Shown here: piece after piece, positions 16,177 through 24,791 of the stretch
Layout: every line of letters starts with the position of its first letter
Numbering within the stretch: position 1 is the stretch's first letter
Assembly: GCA_934102355.1 (NCBI GenBank)
Contig: CAKOSO010000005.1
Span: 1-59,300, forward strand
DNA length: 59,300 nucleotides
Direction of reading: 5' to 3'
DNA from: an uncultured Bacilli bacterium
GTDB lineage: Bacteria > Bacillota_I > Bacilli_A > RF39 > UBA660
Program-made: the position numbers and the translations under genes
Notes under the pieces: model-generated
Told to the model about the DNA's origin: nothing
Database searches by the model: none
The model's input: the letters and a program-made list of their open reading frames with translations, nothing else

Positions 16177-19107
16177 TTATTTTAATCTTTCTATATTGTT
16201 TACTATTATTTGATACTCATCAAATCTTTTTTCTACTGTACCATTTATTTTTAATATGTCGTTTTTCTTAATATCTTTATACTCATTATAGACTTTTGGA
16301 AATAATGTGCAACTTATTGATCCCGTATTATCACTTCCTGTAATGAAACACATTGGTTCATTTTTCTTAGTTGTTATTTCTTTTGTTCTATCGACATTTA
16401 CTATAATATTAACTATTTTGCCAAGATTGTTTTCTAATAAGCATATATCCATTACTTCTTTATTATTTAGTTTATATTTTTCTGTCTTGTGAGATGTAAC
16501 ATAGAACCCGAATACTTCTTTTTCTTGCTCTAATATTTCATCTATATCCAATTCTTCTTCATGTTTTATAATTGGTTTTTCAATTGTATTTTCTTCTAAA
16601 TCAATTGTTAAATCTATATAGTTAGTCATACTTTCAATATTTTGTAATAATGTATTTATATTATAACCAAATGATTGTAAAGAATGACTATATATTAATG
16701 ATGTTAATACTTTAATATTGTTTGTTTTCTGATATGTTCTTCTTAAGAAATCATATATATCACTAAATTTATTTTTATCGCGCTCTTCTATTATTTTTGA
16801 CGATATTGTTCCACCAATATTTCTTATACTTGATAATGGCATTATTATTGAATTTTCTATTACTCTATATTTATTATCAAAACTTATATTAATATCTGGT
16901 GGCAAAACTTTTATATTCATCTTTTTTAATTCTTGTAAATATTCTATTGTTTTTTCAACACTTCCTATTACATTATTTAACAAATTAGAATAGAAGTATT
17001 TTTTATAATAGCATTTTAAGTATGCCATTCTTATAGCCACTATTGAATATGATACGGAATGGCTTTTGTTAAATCCATAATTTGCAAAGTTTAATATGTA
17101 TTCATAAACTTTTTCTGCTATTTCTTTTGTATAACCATTTTTTATTGATCCATTAATGAATTTTTCTTTTTCATTTTTTAATATTTCTAACTTTTTCTTA
17201 CTCATTGCTCTTCTTAGGATGTCTGCTTCTCCATATGAATAGCCAGCCATTTTATTAGCTATTTGCATTATTTGTTCTTGATAAACTATTATTCCTTTAG
17301 TTGGTTCTAGAATATCTTTTAATCTATCATCAATGTAATCAATTTTTTCTTTATTTTCTCTTCTTTTTATATAAGATGGAATATTTGATGCTGGTCCCGG
17401 TCTATAAAATGCCATAGCATTACATATATCATCAAAGTTTTTTGGTTTTAAATCTATTAAGAATCTTCTCATTCCTTCACTTTCAAATTGGAAGATTCCA
17501 GATGTATCTCCTTTTGCAAATAATTCAATTACTTTCGAATCATTTAAATCTATATCATTTATATTTATATCTTTATGTTCATTTTCTTTAATATCATTTA
17601 GAATATTTTTAATTATTGTTAGATTTTTAATACCTAAAAAGTCCATTTTTATAAGACCTAATTCTTCTAAATATTCCATTGTATATTCTGTTAAATACAT
17701 ATCATTTGATTTAATAATTGGAAGTATTTCATTTAGTGGTTTTCTACTTATTACTATTCCTGCAGCGTGAATACTTGTATGTCTTTTATTATTTTCAATT
17801 AAACTTACTATATTGTATAAAAGTCTTAACTTATTATCGCTTTCTATTAATTCATTTACTGATTGATCCTTCTTTTTTAAATCTTTTATTGATTCTTTTG
17901 GATTTATTTTTTTTGATAAAAAATCAATATCAGTATTTCTTATATTTAAAACTCGCCCAACATCTCTTATTGCTTGTTTTGATGCAAGTGTTCCAAATGT
18001 TATTATTCCCGCTGTATTTTTTTCACCATATTTTTCCTTGACATAGTTTATTACATCATCTCTATCAATATCAGGAAAATCTGTATCTATATCTGGCATT
18101 GTTACTCTTTCTGGATTTAAAAATCTTTCAAATAGTAAGTTATATTTCATTGGGTCTACATCAGTTATTCCTAGTGAATATGACACTAATGATCCTGCTG
18201 CTGAACCCCTTCCTGGTCCTACTAGTATTCCCTTTTTCTTAGCGTATTTTATATAATCGTATACTACTAAAAAATAATCTTCAAAGTGCATTTTACATAT
18301 TATTTCTAATTCATATGTTAATCTTTTTTTATAGGTGTCATTTACATTATTATTTAATCTTTTATAAAGACCTTTTTCTGCTAATTTAACTAAAAATTCT
18401 TTAGAGTTTTCAGCATTATACTTTGGCATATATAGTTCATGTTTTAGTTTGATATTACAAAGATTTGCTATTTTTATTGTATTATCAATTGATCTTTTTG
18501 AACAAAGTGTAATTACTTCTTGATAACTTAATAAATGATTATGTTGATATGTAAATTCAATACCATCATTAATTGTTTTACCATCTCTTATCATAAATAT
18601 ATATGGTAAATATTTATATAAATAATCTTCAAGATATACTGTTTCATTTATAAATACTGTTTCATAATTTTGTTCTTTTGCGTTCTGTTCTTCTTTTTTA
18701 TTATTTATTCCAATGTAAAAATCGTTATAAAAACTTTTATATAATTGATTTTTTTTATTATCTTTGAATGATATACATATTAATTCTTGTGAATGTTCTT
18801 TTAAATCTTCTACAGTGATTTCTTTTTCATTTTTTAATGATTCGATAAATACAAGATTATAGTAACCTATATCATTTTTGGCATATAAAAGTATTCTTTC
18901 TTCATTAATTTTTAAATCTAACCCTATAATTGGTTTTATATTTTCTTTATTGCATTTGTGTATTAGTTCCATTGTACCAAATAGATTATTATCACAGATG
19001 GCTATGGAGGTTATATTTAGCTTTTTACATTTTGTTATTAAATCATCTATTTTTATTAAACTAGATAGTAAACTGTAATCAGTTTTTATAAATAATGGTG
19101 TGTACAT
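16177..19107 (-). CDS. dnaE: DNA polymerase III alpha subunit, DnaE type
   Basis: Replicative DNA polymerase. 976 residues, shorter than the usual 1,100 or so. The N-terminal PHP-like region is followed by the C-family polymerase core with GPGRGSAAGSLVSY and the catalytic aspartates in PDIDTDFPD (about residues 340-365), QEQIMQIANKMAGYSYGEAD, the helix-hairpin-helix region, and a C-terminal OB fold (about 890-970). The PHP metal motifs are degenerate: the usual HxH near the start reads FIKTDYSLL and the usual DDH reads DNN, so this domain should be catalytically dead. ATG 19107 follows GGGAGG. No PolC is in the window, so which polymerase leads cannot be judged here. Confidence 0.95.
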   Translation of the reverse strand: MYTPLFIKTDYSLLSSLIKIDDLITKCKKLNITSIAICDNNLFGTMELIHKCNKENIKPIIGLDLKINEERILLYAKNDIGYYNLVFIESLKNEKEITVEDLKEHSQELICISFKDNKKNQLYKSFYNDFYIGINNKKEEQNAKEQNYETVFINETVYLEDYLYKYLPYIFMIRDGKTINDGIEFTYQHNHLLSYQEVITLCSKRSIDNTIKIANLCNIKLKHELYMPKYNAENSKEFLVKLAEKGLYKRLNNNVNDTYKKRLTYELEIICKMHFEDYFLVVYDYIKYAKKKGILVGPGRGSAAGSLVSYSLGITDVDPMKYNLLFERFLNPERVTMPDIDTDFPDIDRDDVINYVKEKYGEKNTAGIITFGTLASKQAIRDVGRVLNIRNTDIDFLSKKINPKESIKDLKKKDQSVNELIESDNKLRLLYNIVSLIENNKRHTSIHAAGIVISRKPLNEILPIIKSNDMYLTEYTMEYLEELGLIKMDFLGIKNLTIIKNILNDIKENEHKDININDIDLNDSKVIELFAKGDTSGIFQFESEGMRRFLIDLKPKNFDDICNAMAFYRPGPASNIPSYIKRRENKEKIDYIDDRLKDILEPTKGIIVYQEQIMQIANKMAGYSYGEADILRRAMSKKKLEILKNEKEKFINGSIKNGYTKEIAEKVYEYILNFANYGFNKSHSVSYSIVAIRMAYLKCYYKKYFYSNLLNNVIGSVEKTIEYLQELKKMNIKVLPPDINISFDNKYRVIENSIIMPLSSIRNIGGTISSKIIEERDKNKFSDIYDFLRRTYQKTNNIKVLTSLIYSHSLQSFGYNINTLLQNIESMTNYIDLTIDLEENTIEKPIIKHEEELDIDEILEQEKEVFGFYVTSHKTEKYKLNNKEVMDICLLENNLGKIVNIIVNVDRTKEITTKKNEPMCFITGSDNTGSISCTLFPKVYNEYKDIKKNDILKINGTVEKRFDEYQIIVNNIERLK

Positions 19108-19177
19108 ATTTAACCTCCCTTATAAATATAATTTTATCATAAGTATAGTGTTTTAACTATTAAAAAAAGTAAAATCA

Positions 19178-19206
19178 TTGACTTATTAGTTATTTTATGG
19201 TAAATT
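19178..19206 (+). promoter_or_regulatory. Promoter of rpmB
   Basis: TTGACT (19178-19183), 17-bp spacer ending in TGG, then TAAATT (19201-19206): a near-consensus -35 with an extended -10. Confidence 0.7.
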
Positions 19207-19238
19207 AGTTATGCAATTTTTGAAGAGGAGGAACGACT

Positions 19239-19409
19239 ATGGCAAAGAATTTATCAAATAGAAAACCTAATGTTAAAAATATACGTCCAAATTGTTTAAA
19301 AGCCACAAAGAAAAAGCAAGGTATTAATTTACAAGTTGTTAGACTTGCTAACGGTGAAAAAGCAAGAGTTTCTGCTAAAGAAGCAAGAAATATGAAAAAA
19401 GTAGCATAA
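19239..19409 (+). CDS. rpmB: 50S ribosomal protein bL28
   Basis: A 56-residue basic protein starting MAKNLSNRKPNVKNIRP, preceded by GAGGAGG. The segment NLQVVRLANGEKARVSAKEA corresponds to the NLQ-KVR---G----VWVSARAL block of bL28. It is a few residues shorter than usual and lacks the N-terminal cysteine/VTGK segment of zinc-containing forms. Its own promoter and terminator frame it as a single-gene unit, convergent with the gene at 19434. Confidence 0.85.
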   Translation: MAKNLSNRKPNVKNIRPNCLKATKKKQGINLQVVRLANGEKARVSAKEARNMKKVA

Positions 19410-19439
19410 TTAAGTTTTTAATTAATGCTACTTTTATTT
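19401..19439. terminator. Terminator after rpmB
   Basis: Stem GTAGCAT-AATTAA paired with TTAATTAATGCTAC (one bulge), then CTTTTATTTT. It overlaps the rpmB stop codon and the 3' end of the convergent gene. Confidence 0.7.
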
Positions 19440-20126
19440 TCTATATCTACTTCTAACCATTGGTTTAGTCTTTTTATTTGTTTCTTCATTTATTATTTCG
19501 TTATCATAAGTTTTTTCGTATGTTTCACTTTCAGAAACTTCTTTTTTTTGTTCTTCTATCTGATTTAGAATAGTTTTAATCTTTTCTTTTTTTGATTGTT
19601 TTTTATCATCTTTAATATAAGATCCTAATGTCGCTACTTGTGCAACTCCAGTTATTCCAATTGATGCTCCTATTAATGTTTGATACAACGTTGGATTAAT
19701 ACTTGCAATTAAAGGTTTTGCAATACCTAATGCCATTGTTGTATCTAGTGCTACTGTTTTTGCTTTTCCAATATTTGTTGACTCTACATTTTGTTTTTTT
19801 GATCCAAATCTATATAAGTTATATCCCATTATTGCTAGTTCAAGTGCAATTGGTATTATAAATGCTTTACCACCTAATGGAATTGTTAAAATTCCTCCAA
19901 CTATAGATAAGGCTTTATCACATACAGCATCAAGTTTAGCTCCAAAGCTACTTACACAATTTAGTTTTCTCGCTAGAAATCCATCTAATTTATCAGTTGT
20001 TGCACTTGCTATAAAAAGCCCTAATGTTAATGGATAATTTCCTGTAACAAAACTTATTAATGATCCCGCTAGAAGCCCTAGTCTACTCCAAGTTATCATG
20101 TTTGGGATTTGCTTTTTTATTTTCAT
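19434..20126 (-). CDS. CDP-alcohol phosphatidyltransferase family protein
   Basis: 230 residues. The signature D-x2-DG-x2-AR-x8-G-x3-D-x3-D is intact (TDKLDGFLARK to KLDAVCDK, about residues 44-71). Hydrophobic segments lie on both sides, and a charged, lysine/glutamate-rich cytoplasmic tail (about 170-230) follows. It is the second such enzyme in the window. Candidate activities are phosphatidylglycerol phosphate, cardiolipin or another phospholipid headgroup transfer; the sequence alone does not decide. It is downstream of the membrane protein at 20195 on the same strand. Confidence 0.8.
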   Translation of the reverse strand: MKIKKQIPNMITWSRLGLLAGSLISFVTGNYPLTLGLFIASATTDKLDGFLARKLNCVSSFGAKLDAVCDKALSIVGGILTIPLGGKAFIIPIALELAIMGYNLYRFGSKKQNVESTNIGKAKTVALDTTMALGIAKPLIASINPTLYQTLIGASIGITGVAQVATLGSYIKDDKKQSKKEKIKTILNQIEEQKKEVSESETYEKTYDNEIINEETNKKTKPMVRSRYRK

Positions 20127-20194
20127 TTTTATACCCCCATGCGTTTTTAATGTTTAAGTATTATACATCAAAAACATTATTTTGTCAATTTATC

Positions 20195-20683
20195 CTAAAT
20201 TAATATCTTGATAATACACATTATTAAAGCTGCTGTATCCATTATTCCAATTAGTGATGTACCAACATTGTTTAAAAGATTATTTTTATTCTTTATTAAT
20301 CTTACTAATGCTCTTATTGAATAAAATAATGTAAGTGCTATTACAATTAAACTTCCTATTGTAATTAATAATTCATAAATTTTTTCTTCTTTTTCCATTA
20401 ATATATTCATAAAAAGTGAAAATAAGAGTGTTACATTTACTAAACTTCCAACTATATTAAATATCTTTAATCCTATATTCTTTTCTTTATATGTATTTTT
20501 CGCCATTGTGATTAATAGCTCTAGTGATGTTAATATTATTAATATAATAAATAATACTTCTGCTGTTTGTTTACTTTTAAAAATTAATTGTGCTAGTAAA
20601 AATGAAATCGCTGTGATTATTATTATCATATCTATTAATATTTTTTTAATATTTACTTTGTTATTTTCTTTATTTTTTTCCAT
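20195..20683 (-). CDS. Small multi-spanning membrane protein of unknown function
   Basis: 162 residues with hydrophobic segments at about 12-30, 38-56, 72-92, 104-124 and 140-160. No motif is recognised. Start ATG 20683 follows AAAGGAAA. It lies 14 bp after the pseudouridine synthase gene and is probably the last gene of the methyltransferase-pseudouridine synthase-membrane protein operon. Confidence 0.7.
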   Translation of the reverse strand: MEKNKENNKVNIKKILIDMIIIITAISFLLAQLIFKSKQTAEVLFIILIILTSLELLITMAKNTYKEKNIGLKIFNIVGSLVNVTLLFSLFMNILMEKEEKIYELLITIGSLIVIALTLFYSIRALVRLIKNKNNLLNNVGTSLIGIMDTAALIMCIIKILI

Positions 20684-20697
20684 AATTTTTCCTTTCT

Positions 20698-21354
20698 TTA
20701 AAAGAATTTTTCAAATGCACTATAATTTGGTTTTAAATCAAACTCTAGTTTTTCTTTGGTTACTGGATGTTTGAATGATAAGTAATGTGCATAAAGTGCC
20801 AATTGATTTTTATCTTCTTTGCCATATCTTTGATCACCATATATTGGGTGATTTCTTGATGATAATTGAACTCTTATTTGGTGATGTCTTCCTGTAATTA
20901 ATTTTATTTCTAATAATGATAAGTTCTCTTTTTCTGCAATTACTTCATATTTTAATTCTGCATATTGGCCATTACTTTTATCTGTGATAAATGATGTATT
21001 ATCACTTTTTTTATTTATGTAATCTATTAGTGTACCTTCTTTTTTATCAAATTTATTATATGCTACTGCGTAGTATTTTTTTTCAAATTCTTTATTTCTT
21101 ATTTGTTCTGAAAGTCTTTTTGCTGCTTTTGATGTTTTTGCAAATACCATTATTCCACCGGTTGGTCTATCTAATCTGTGTACTAAACCTAAATAAACAT
21201 TTCCTGGTTTATTGTATTTTTCTTTTATATAGTTTTTAATCATTGTCAACATATCTATATCTTTTGTGTTATCACTTTGCGATAGTACATTTACTGGTTT
21301 TTCCACTACTATTAAATGATTATCTTCGTATAAGATGTTCAAACTATTTTTCAT
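20698..21354 (-). CDS. RluA/RluD-family pseudouridine synthase
   Basis: Isomerises uridine to pseudouridine in RNA, most likely rRNA or tRNA. The catalytic block is GLVHRLDRPTGGIMV, with the catalytic Asp in HRLD. GRHHQIRVQL and ALYAHYLSFKHPVT are also typical. About 218 residues and no N-terminal S4 domain, as in the short RluA-type enzymes. The start is ambiguous because it overlaps the end of the methyltransferase gene: ATG 21354 gives MKNSLNILYEDNH and is preferred, but ATGs up to 21372 are possible. The overlap suggests translational coupling. The specific target site is not known. Confidence 0.88.
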   Translation of the reverse strand: MKNSLNILYEDNHLIVVEKPVNVLSQSDNTKDIDMLTMIKNYIKEKYNKPGNVYLGLVHRLDRPTGGIMVFAKTSKAAKRLSEQIRNKEFEKKYYAVAYNKFDKKEGTLIDYINKKSDNTSFITDKSNGQYAELKYEVIAEKENLSLLEIKLITGRHHQIRVQLSSRNHPIYGDQRYGKEDKNQLALYAHYLSFKHPVTKEKLEFDLKPNYSAFEKFF

Positions 21355-22192
21355 ATCTTGCATATACACCACATGGTAATATTAGGTTATTTCTTGCTCT
21401 TATTCCTAGCTCACCTGAATATATTTTACCTTCTTTATTTTTCATAAATATATTTAGAATATTTTCTAATACAATTGGTGAAAGTCCAGCAGTATAGGAA
21501 TTTATTATAAAGAATAATGGATCATCACTTAGTATTTTCATACAATTACTAACAAGGTCATATAAATCTTTTTCAATATCCCATACTTCATTTTTTGACC
21601 CTCTTCCAAATGATGGTGGATCCATGATTATTGCATCATATTTATTTTCTCTTCTTATTTCTCTTTCAACAAATTTTTTAACATCGTCTACAAGAAATCT
21701 TATTTCACTGTTTTCCAAGTTATTTGTTTTAACGTTTTCTTTTGCCCAATCTATCATACCTTTTGATGAATCAACGTGAACAACACTTGCTCCTTCTTTT
21801 AAGCACGCTACTGTTGCACAACCAGTGTATGCAAATAAATTTAAAACTTTTATTTTTCTACCACTGTTTTTAATTTTTTCTCTCATAAAATCCCAGTTAA
21901 TTGCTTGTTCCGGAAATATTCCTGTATGCTTAAAACTCATTAATTTTACATTAAATTTTAAATCTTTATAATTTACTTGCCAACTGTCTGGAAGATTCTT
22001 TAGTTTTTCCCAATGCCCTCCACCTTTGTTGCTTCTATGATAATGGGCTGAAATATCATTGTATTCAATTTTCTCTTTCCATATTATCTCTGGATCTGGT
22101 CTTAATAGATAATATTTTCCCCATCTTTCTTTTTTTTCTCCATTAGACATAGATATTATTTCATAATCATCAAAATGTTCTACTACTTGCAT
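21344..22192 (-). CDS. Class I SAM-dependent methyltransferase, RlmI/RlmK-like
   Basis: 282 residues. SAM-binding motif I is LNLFAYTGCATVACLKEGA; the acidic post-I segment is VVHVDSSKGMIDWAK; the catalytic-type motif is IIMDPPSFGRG. These match the 23S rRNA cytosine methyltransferase group (COG1092), but the N-terminal PUA domain of RlmI is replaced by a short beta-rich segment. The neighbouring RNA pseudouridine synthase fits an rRNA-modification unit. ATG 22192 has GGTGA upstream. The substrate base is inferred only. Confidence 0.8.
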   Translation of the reverse strand: MQVVEHFDDYEIISMSNGEKKERWGKYYLLRPDPEIIWKEKIEYNDISAHYHRSNKGGGHWEKLKNLPDSWQVNYKDLKFNVKLMSFKHTGIFPEQAINWDFMREKIKNSGRKIKVLNLFAYTGCATVACLKEGASVVHVDSSKGMIDWAKENVKTNNLENSEIRFLVDDVKKFVEREIRRENKYDAIIMDPPSFGRGSKNEVWDIEKDLYDLVSNCMKILSDDPLFFIINSYTAGLSPIVLENILNIFMKNKEGKIYSGELGIRARNNLILPCGVYARYEK

Positions 22193-22215
22193 TTAAATCA
22201 CCATCTTTATTATAT

Positions 22216-22268
22216 AAAAAAAAGTGAAAACTAACAAGTTTAACTATGCTTCTGTTTCACTTTTTTCT
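22216..22268 (-). terminator. Terminator overlapping the end of the zinc-ribbon gene
   Basis: On the minus strand AAGTGAAA (22258-22265) pairs with TTTTCACTT (about 22222-22230) around a 27-nt loop and is followed by a long T run. The stop codon lies inside the loop. Confidence 0.6.
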
Positions 22269-23674
22269 TGTATATCTTTTTTAAAAGTTTCTATTCTTAT
22301 TCTAAATATAGGTTCTCTTTTTTCAACCTGTTTGGTTTCGCCTTTTTCTTCTCCAGACTCTTCTTTTTCTTTATTTTCTTTTTCGATTAAGGCTTTTTCC
22401 TTTTCTATTTCAAATAATTGTTGATCACTATAGAAATTCAAAACCAAATCTTCATCATTTTTAGGTTGTTCAAATACTAATGAACCATCTTTTTCTGACG
22501 CTACAACTAATGTACCACTATATAGTGCTGTCTCAACGTTTATTGGGGTGAATATTCTTGATTTTTCTTCACCTTTAGAGTTAGACATTTTCCAGTTTTT
22601 ATAGCTGTATTTTTGTTTTTCTTTACTTTGATTTTCAAAGTGAATTGTAACTACAATATATTCATTTCCTTCTTTTGGTTTTCTATATTCAGTTCCCTCT
22701 GAAGTTTCAACCTTTGTAACTTTATATTTTATCCCTTGATATGAAATTGCTTCATTCATGTTAAAAGTCTTACCCATATTTTTTTCTGTTATTTTTGTTT
22801 GAGGTTCATTGTCATGATGAAATGATAATTTCTTAGTAAGAGCAAATATTAAGGATGCTAATATTAATAGAATAAGAATAAATAATAGAACTTTTTTAAT
22901 ACTTATTCCTTCATATTCATCTTCATCAATATCTTCTTCTATGTCAGGTTTTTCTTCTGATATTTGTTCTTCTTTTTGTTTTTCTAATTTCTGCTTTTCT
23001 CTTAGTTCTTTTAACTCTTGTCTTTTTAGTTTTCTTTCTTCGTTTTTTTTCTTTTGTTTTTCGATAAATGTTTTAATTTTTTCTTTTAATTTTTTAAGGT
23101 CTTTTTTTAAATCTATTTTTTCTTCTTTTTCAAAAGTCACTGGTACTATTATTGGTATGCCCTTAGTTGTTTCATAAGAAACTTCCTCTTTTGGTGCTAA
23201 TGTATCAGTTACTATTCCAGATTTTTTAGATATGTTTTCCTCGATTGGTTTTAGCTTTTTTTGTTCTTCTTTTTCTTTTATTTTTTGGTCTAGTTTTTTT
23301 ATATTTATTTTTATTTTGTTAAATATTTTTTTTGATATCTTAATTATAAATTTTATAAAAATTATTATATATTTTTTTATTATTTTAAATAACTGAATAC
23401 TTTTTTCTTTGATTATGTCATATATCTTTTTTATATTTTTCGCTGATTCTTTTTTTGTTGATTTTGTTTCTTGGATTTCTATATCCTTTTCTACTGTTTC
23501 ATTTTCAATTTTTATATCTTTTACTTCTTCTGTTTGGGCTTTTTTAACTGGTTCTTTTTTTATTTTATTTGCATCTGTTTTTATTACTTTTGCTTTTGAT
23601 ACATCAGCTCCACAATATCTGCAAATCTTAGCTTTGTTAGCAACTTTTTTCTTACACTTTTTACATAGTTTCAT
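22244..23674 (-). CDS. Zinc-ribbon membrane protein with DUF4352-like domain
   Basis: 476 residues. The N-terminus is a zinc ribbon (CKKC then CRYC, residues 4-21). Next is a long Lys/Glu-rich stretch predicted to be helical or disordered (about 25-250). A membrane helix, VLLFILILLILASLIFALTK (about 260-280), is followed by an extracellular beta domain (about 295-425) with a DUF4352-like core, VTKVETSEGTEYRKPKEGNE. The C-terminal tail is again Glu/Lys-rich. DUF4352 domains are found in secreted or membrane lipoproteins of unknown role. ATG 23674 is chosen (AAGGAAGA site) over the TTG at 23692. Confidence 0.7.
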   Translation of the reverse strand: MKLCKKCKKKVANKAKICRYCGADVSKAKVIKTDANKIKKEPVKKAQTEEVKDIKIENETVEKDIEIQETKSTKKESAKNIKKIYDIIKEKSIQLFKIIKKYIIIFIKFIIKISKKIFNKIKINIKKLDQKIKEKEEQKKLKPIEENISKKSGIVTDTLAPKEEVSYETTKGIPIIVPVTFEKEEKIDLKKDLKKLKEKIKTFIEKQKKKNEERKLKRQELKELREKQKLEKQKEEQISEEKPDIEEDIDEDEYEGISIKKVLLFILILLILASLIFALTKKLSFHHDNEPQTKITEKNMGKTFNMNEAISYQGIKYKVTKVETSEGTEYRKPKEGNEYIVVTIHFENQSKEKQKYSYKNWKMSNSKGEEKSRIFTPINVETALYSGTLVVASEKDGSLVFEQPKNDEDLVLNFYSDQQLFEIEKEKALIEKENKEKEESGEEKGETKQVEKREPIFRIRIETFKKDIQEKSETEA

Positions 23675-23858
23675 TGCAATTCTTCCTTTCAAGTAATGTA
23701 TTTGGCATAATCTTTTTCATATAGCAAAATTATAGCATGTTTTTAATTTTATGTCATTAGATATTGTGCTTTTTAAAAATATTTTTTTCTATTATATATT
23801 TTATGAAAAATTAAGAATAATTTTATCTTTTTTTTACAGATTAATACTGGTGAATAAT

Positions 23859-24791
23859 ATGATTGTACGTCTTGGGTATGTCGCTATATGTAATACTTTA
23901 AATATGACTGCTTCTAAAACTATTACTTATTCTAATTTTTTGAAAGATCCTAATGGATATGAAAGAATTAATGATTTAGTATCTGAAAATTTAAAAAATT
24001 TAAAAGAAATTTTAACATTTAATGTTAAAAACAATATTCATTTTTATAGACTTACTTCTCATTTAATTCCTCTTGCTACTTTAATTAAATATGATCTTAG
24101 TAAATATAAAATTTTCTTTAATGATTTATCATCTATTATAAATTCTAATGATATGAGAATTGATATGCATCCCGATCAATTCTGTGTTATTAATTCAACA
24201 AACAAAGATGTTGTTTTAAGGTCTTTTGATATTCTTTCTTATCATCTTGATATTTTAAAAGCATTAGATGTGAAAAATCCATTGCTTGTTTTACATGTTG
24301 GTAGTAATGTATTTGGTAAAGAAAAGTCATCAAGTAGATTTATTAATAATTTTTTAAAACTAAGTGATGATATCAAAAGTGCTATTGCTCTTGAAAATGA
24401 TGATAAAATTTTTTCTTTAAGCGATACTTTAAATATTTGTGAAAAATTAGAGGTACCATGTATTTTAGATTATCATCATTTTATATGTAATAAAAATGAT
24501 GATTCTTTAGAAAAATTATTACCTAGAGTTTTTAAGACTTGGAAATTTACACCTAAAATTCATTTTTCTTCTCCTAAAAATAATACAAAAAAAGATATGA
24601 GAAGTCATCATGATTATATTAATGGTGACTCTTTCATATCATTTTTACAAGTTGCAAAAAACTATACTGATAGACTAGATGTGATGATTGAAGCAAAAAT
24701 GAAGGATCAAGCTTTATTTAATCTTGTTAGATATTTAAAATATAAAACTAATTATGAATTTTTAGATGATACAACATTTATTGTTAATTAA
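23859..24791 (+). CDS. uvsE: UV DNA damage endonuclease UvsE
   Basis: Nicks DNA 5' to UV photoproducts and starts an alternative excision repair route. 310 residues with a TIM-barrel metal site seen in MHPDQFCV, LHVGSN, ALENDDK, LDYHHF and PKIHFSSP. ATG 23859 (MIVRLGYVAICNTL) follows GGTGA and matches the RLGY start typical of the family. The frame is open upstream but there is no ribosome site there. It is convergent with addA, and the two stop codons overlap by 4 bp. Confidence 0.93.
   Translation: MIVRLGYVAICNTLNMTASKTITYSNFLKDPNGYERINDLVSENLKNLKEILTFNVKNNIHFYRLTSHLIPLATLIKYDLSKYKIFFNDLSSIINSNDMRIDMHPDQFCVINSTNKDVVLRSFDILSYHLDILKALDVKNPLLVLHVGSNVFGKEKSSSRFINNFLKLSDDIKSAIALENDDKIFSLSDTLNICEKLEVPCILDYHHFICNKNDDSLEKLLPRVFKTWKFTPKIHFSSPKNNTKKDMRSHHDYINGDSFISFLQVAKNYTDRLDVMIEAKMKDQALFNLVRYLKYKTNYEFLDDTTFIVN

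Noticed and set aside
23751..23858. Upstream extension of the UvsE frame
   Set aside because: No ribosome site; the family begins at the RLGY block, which fits ATG 23859.
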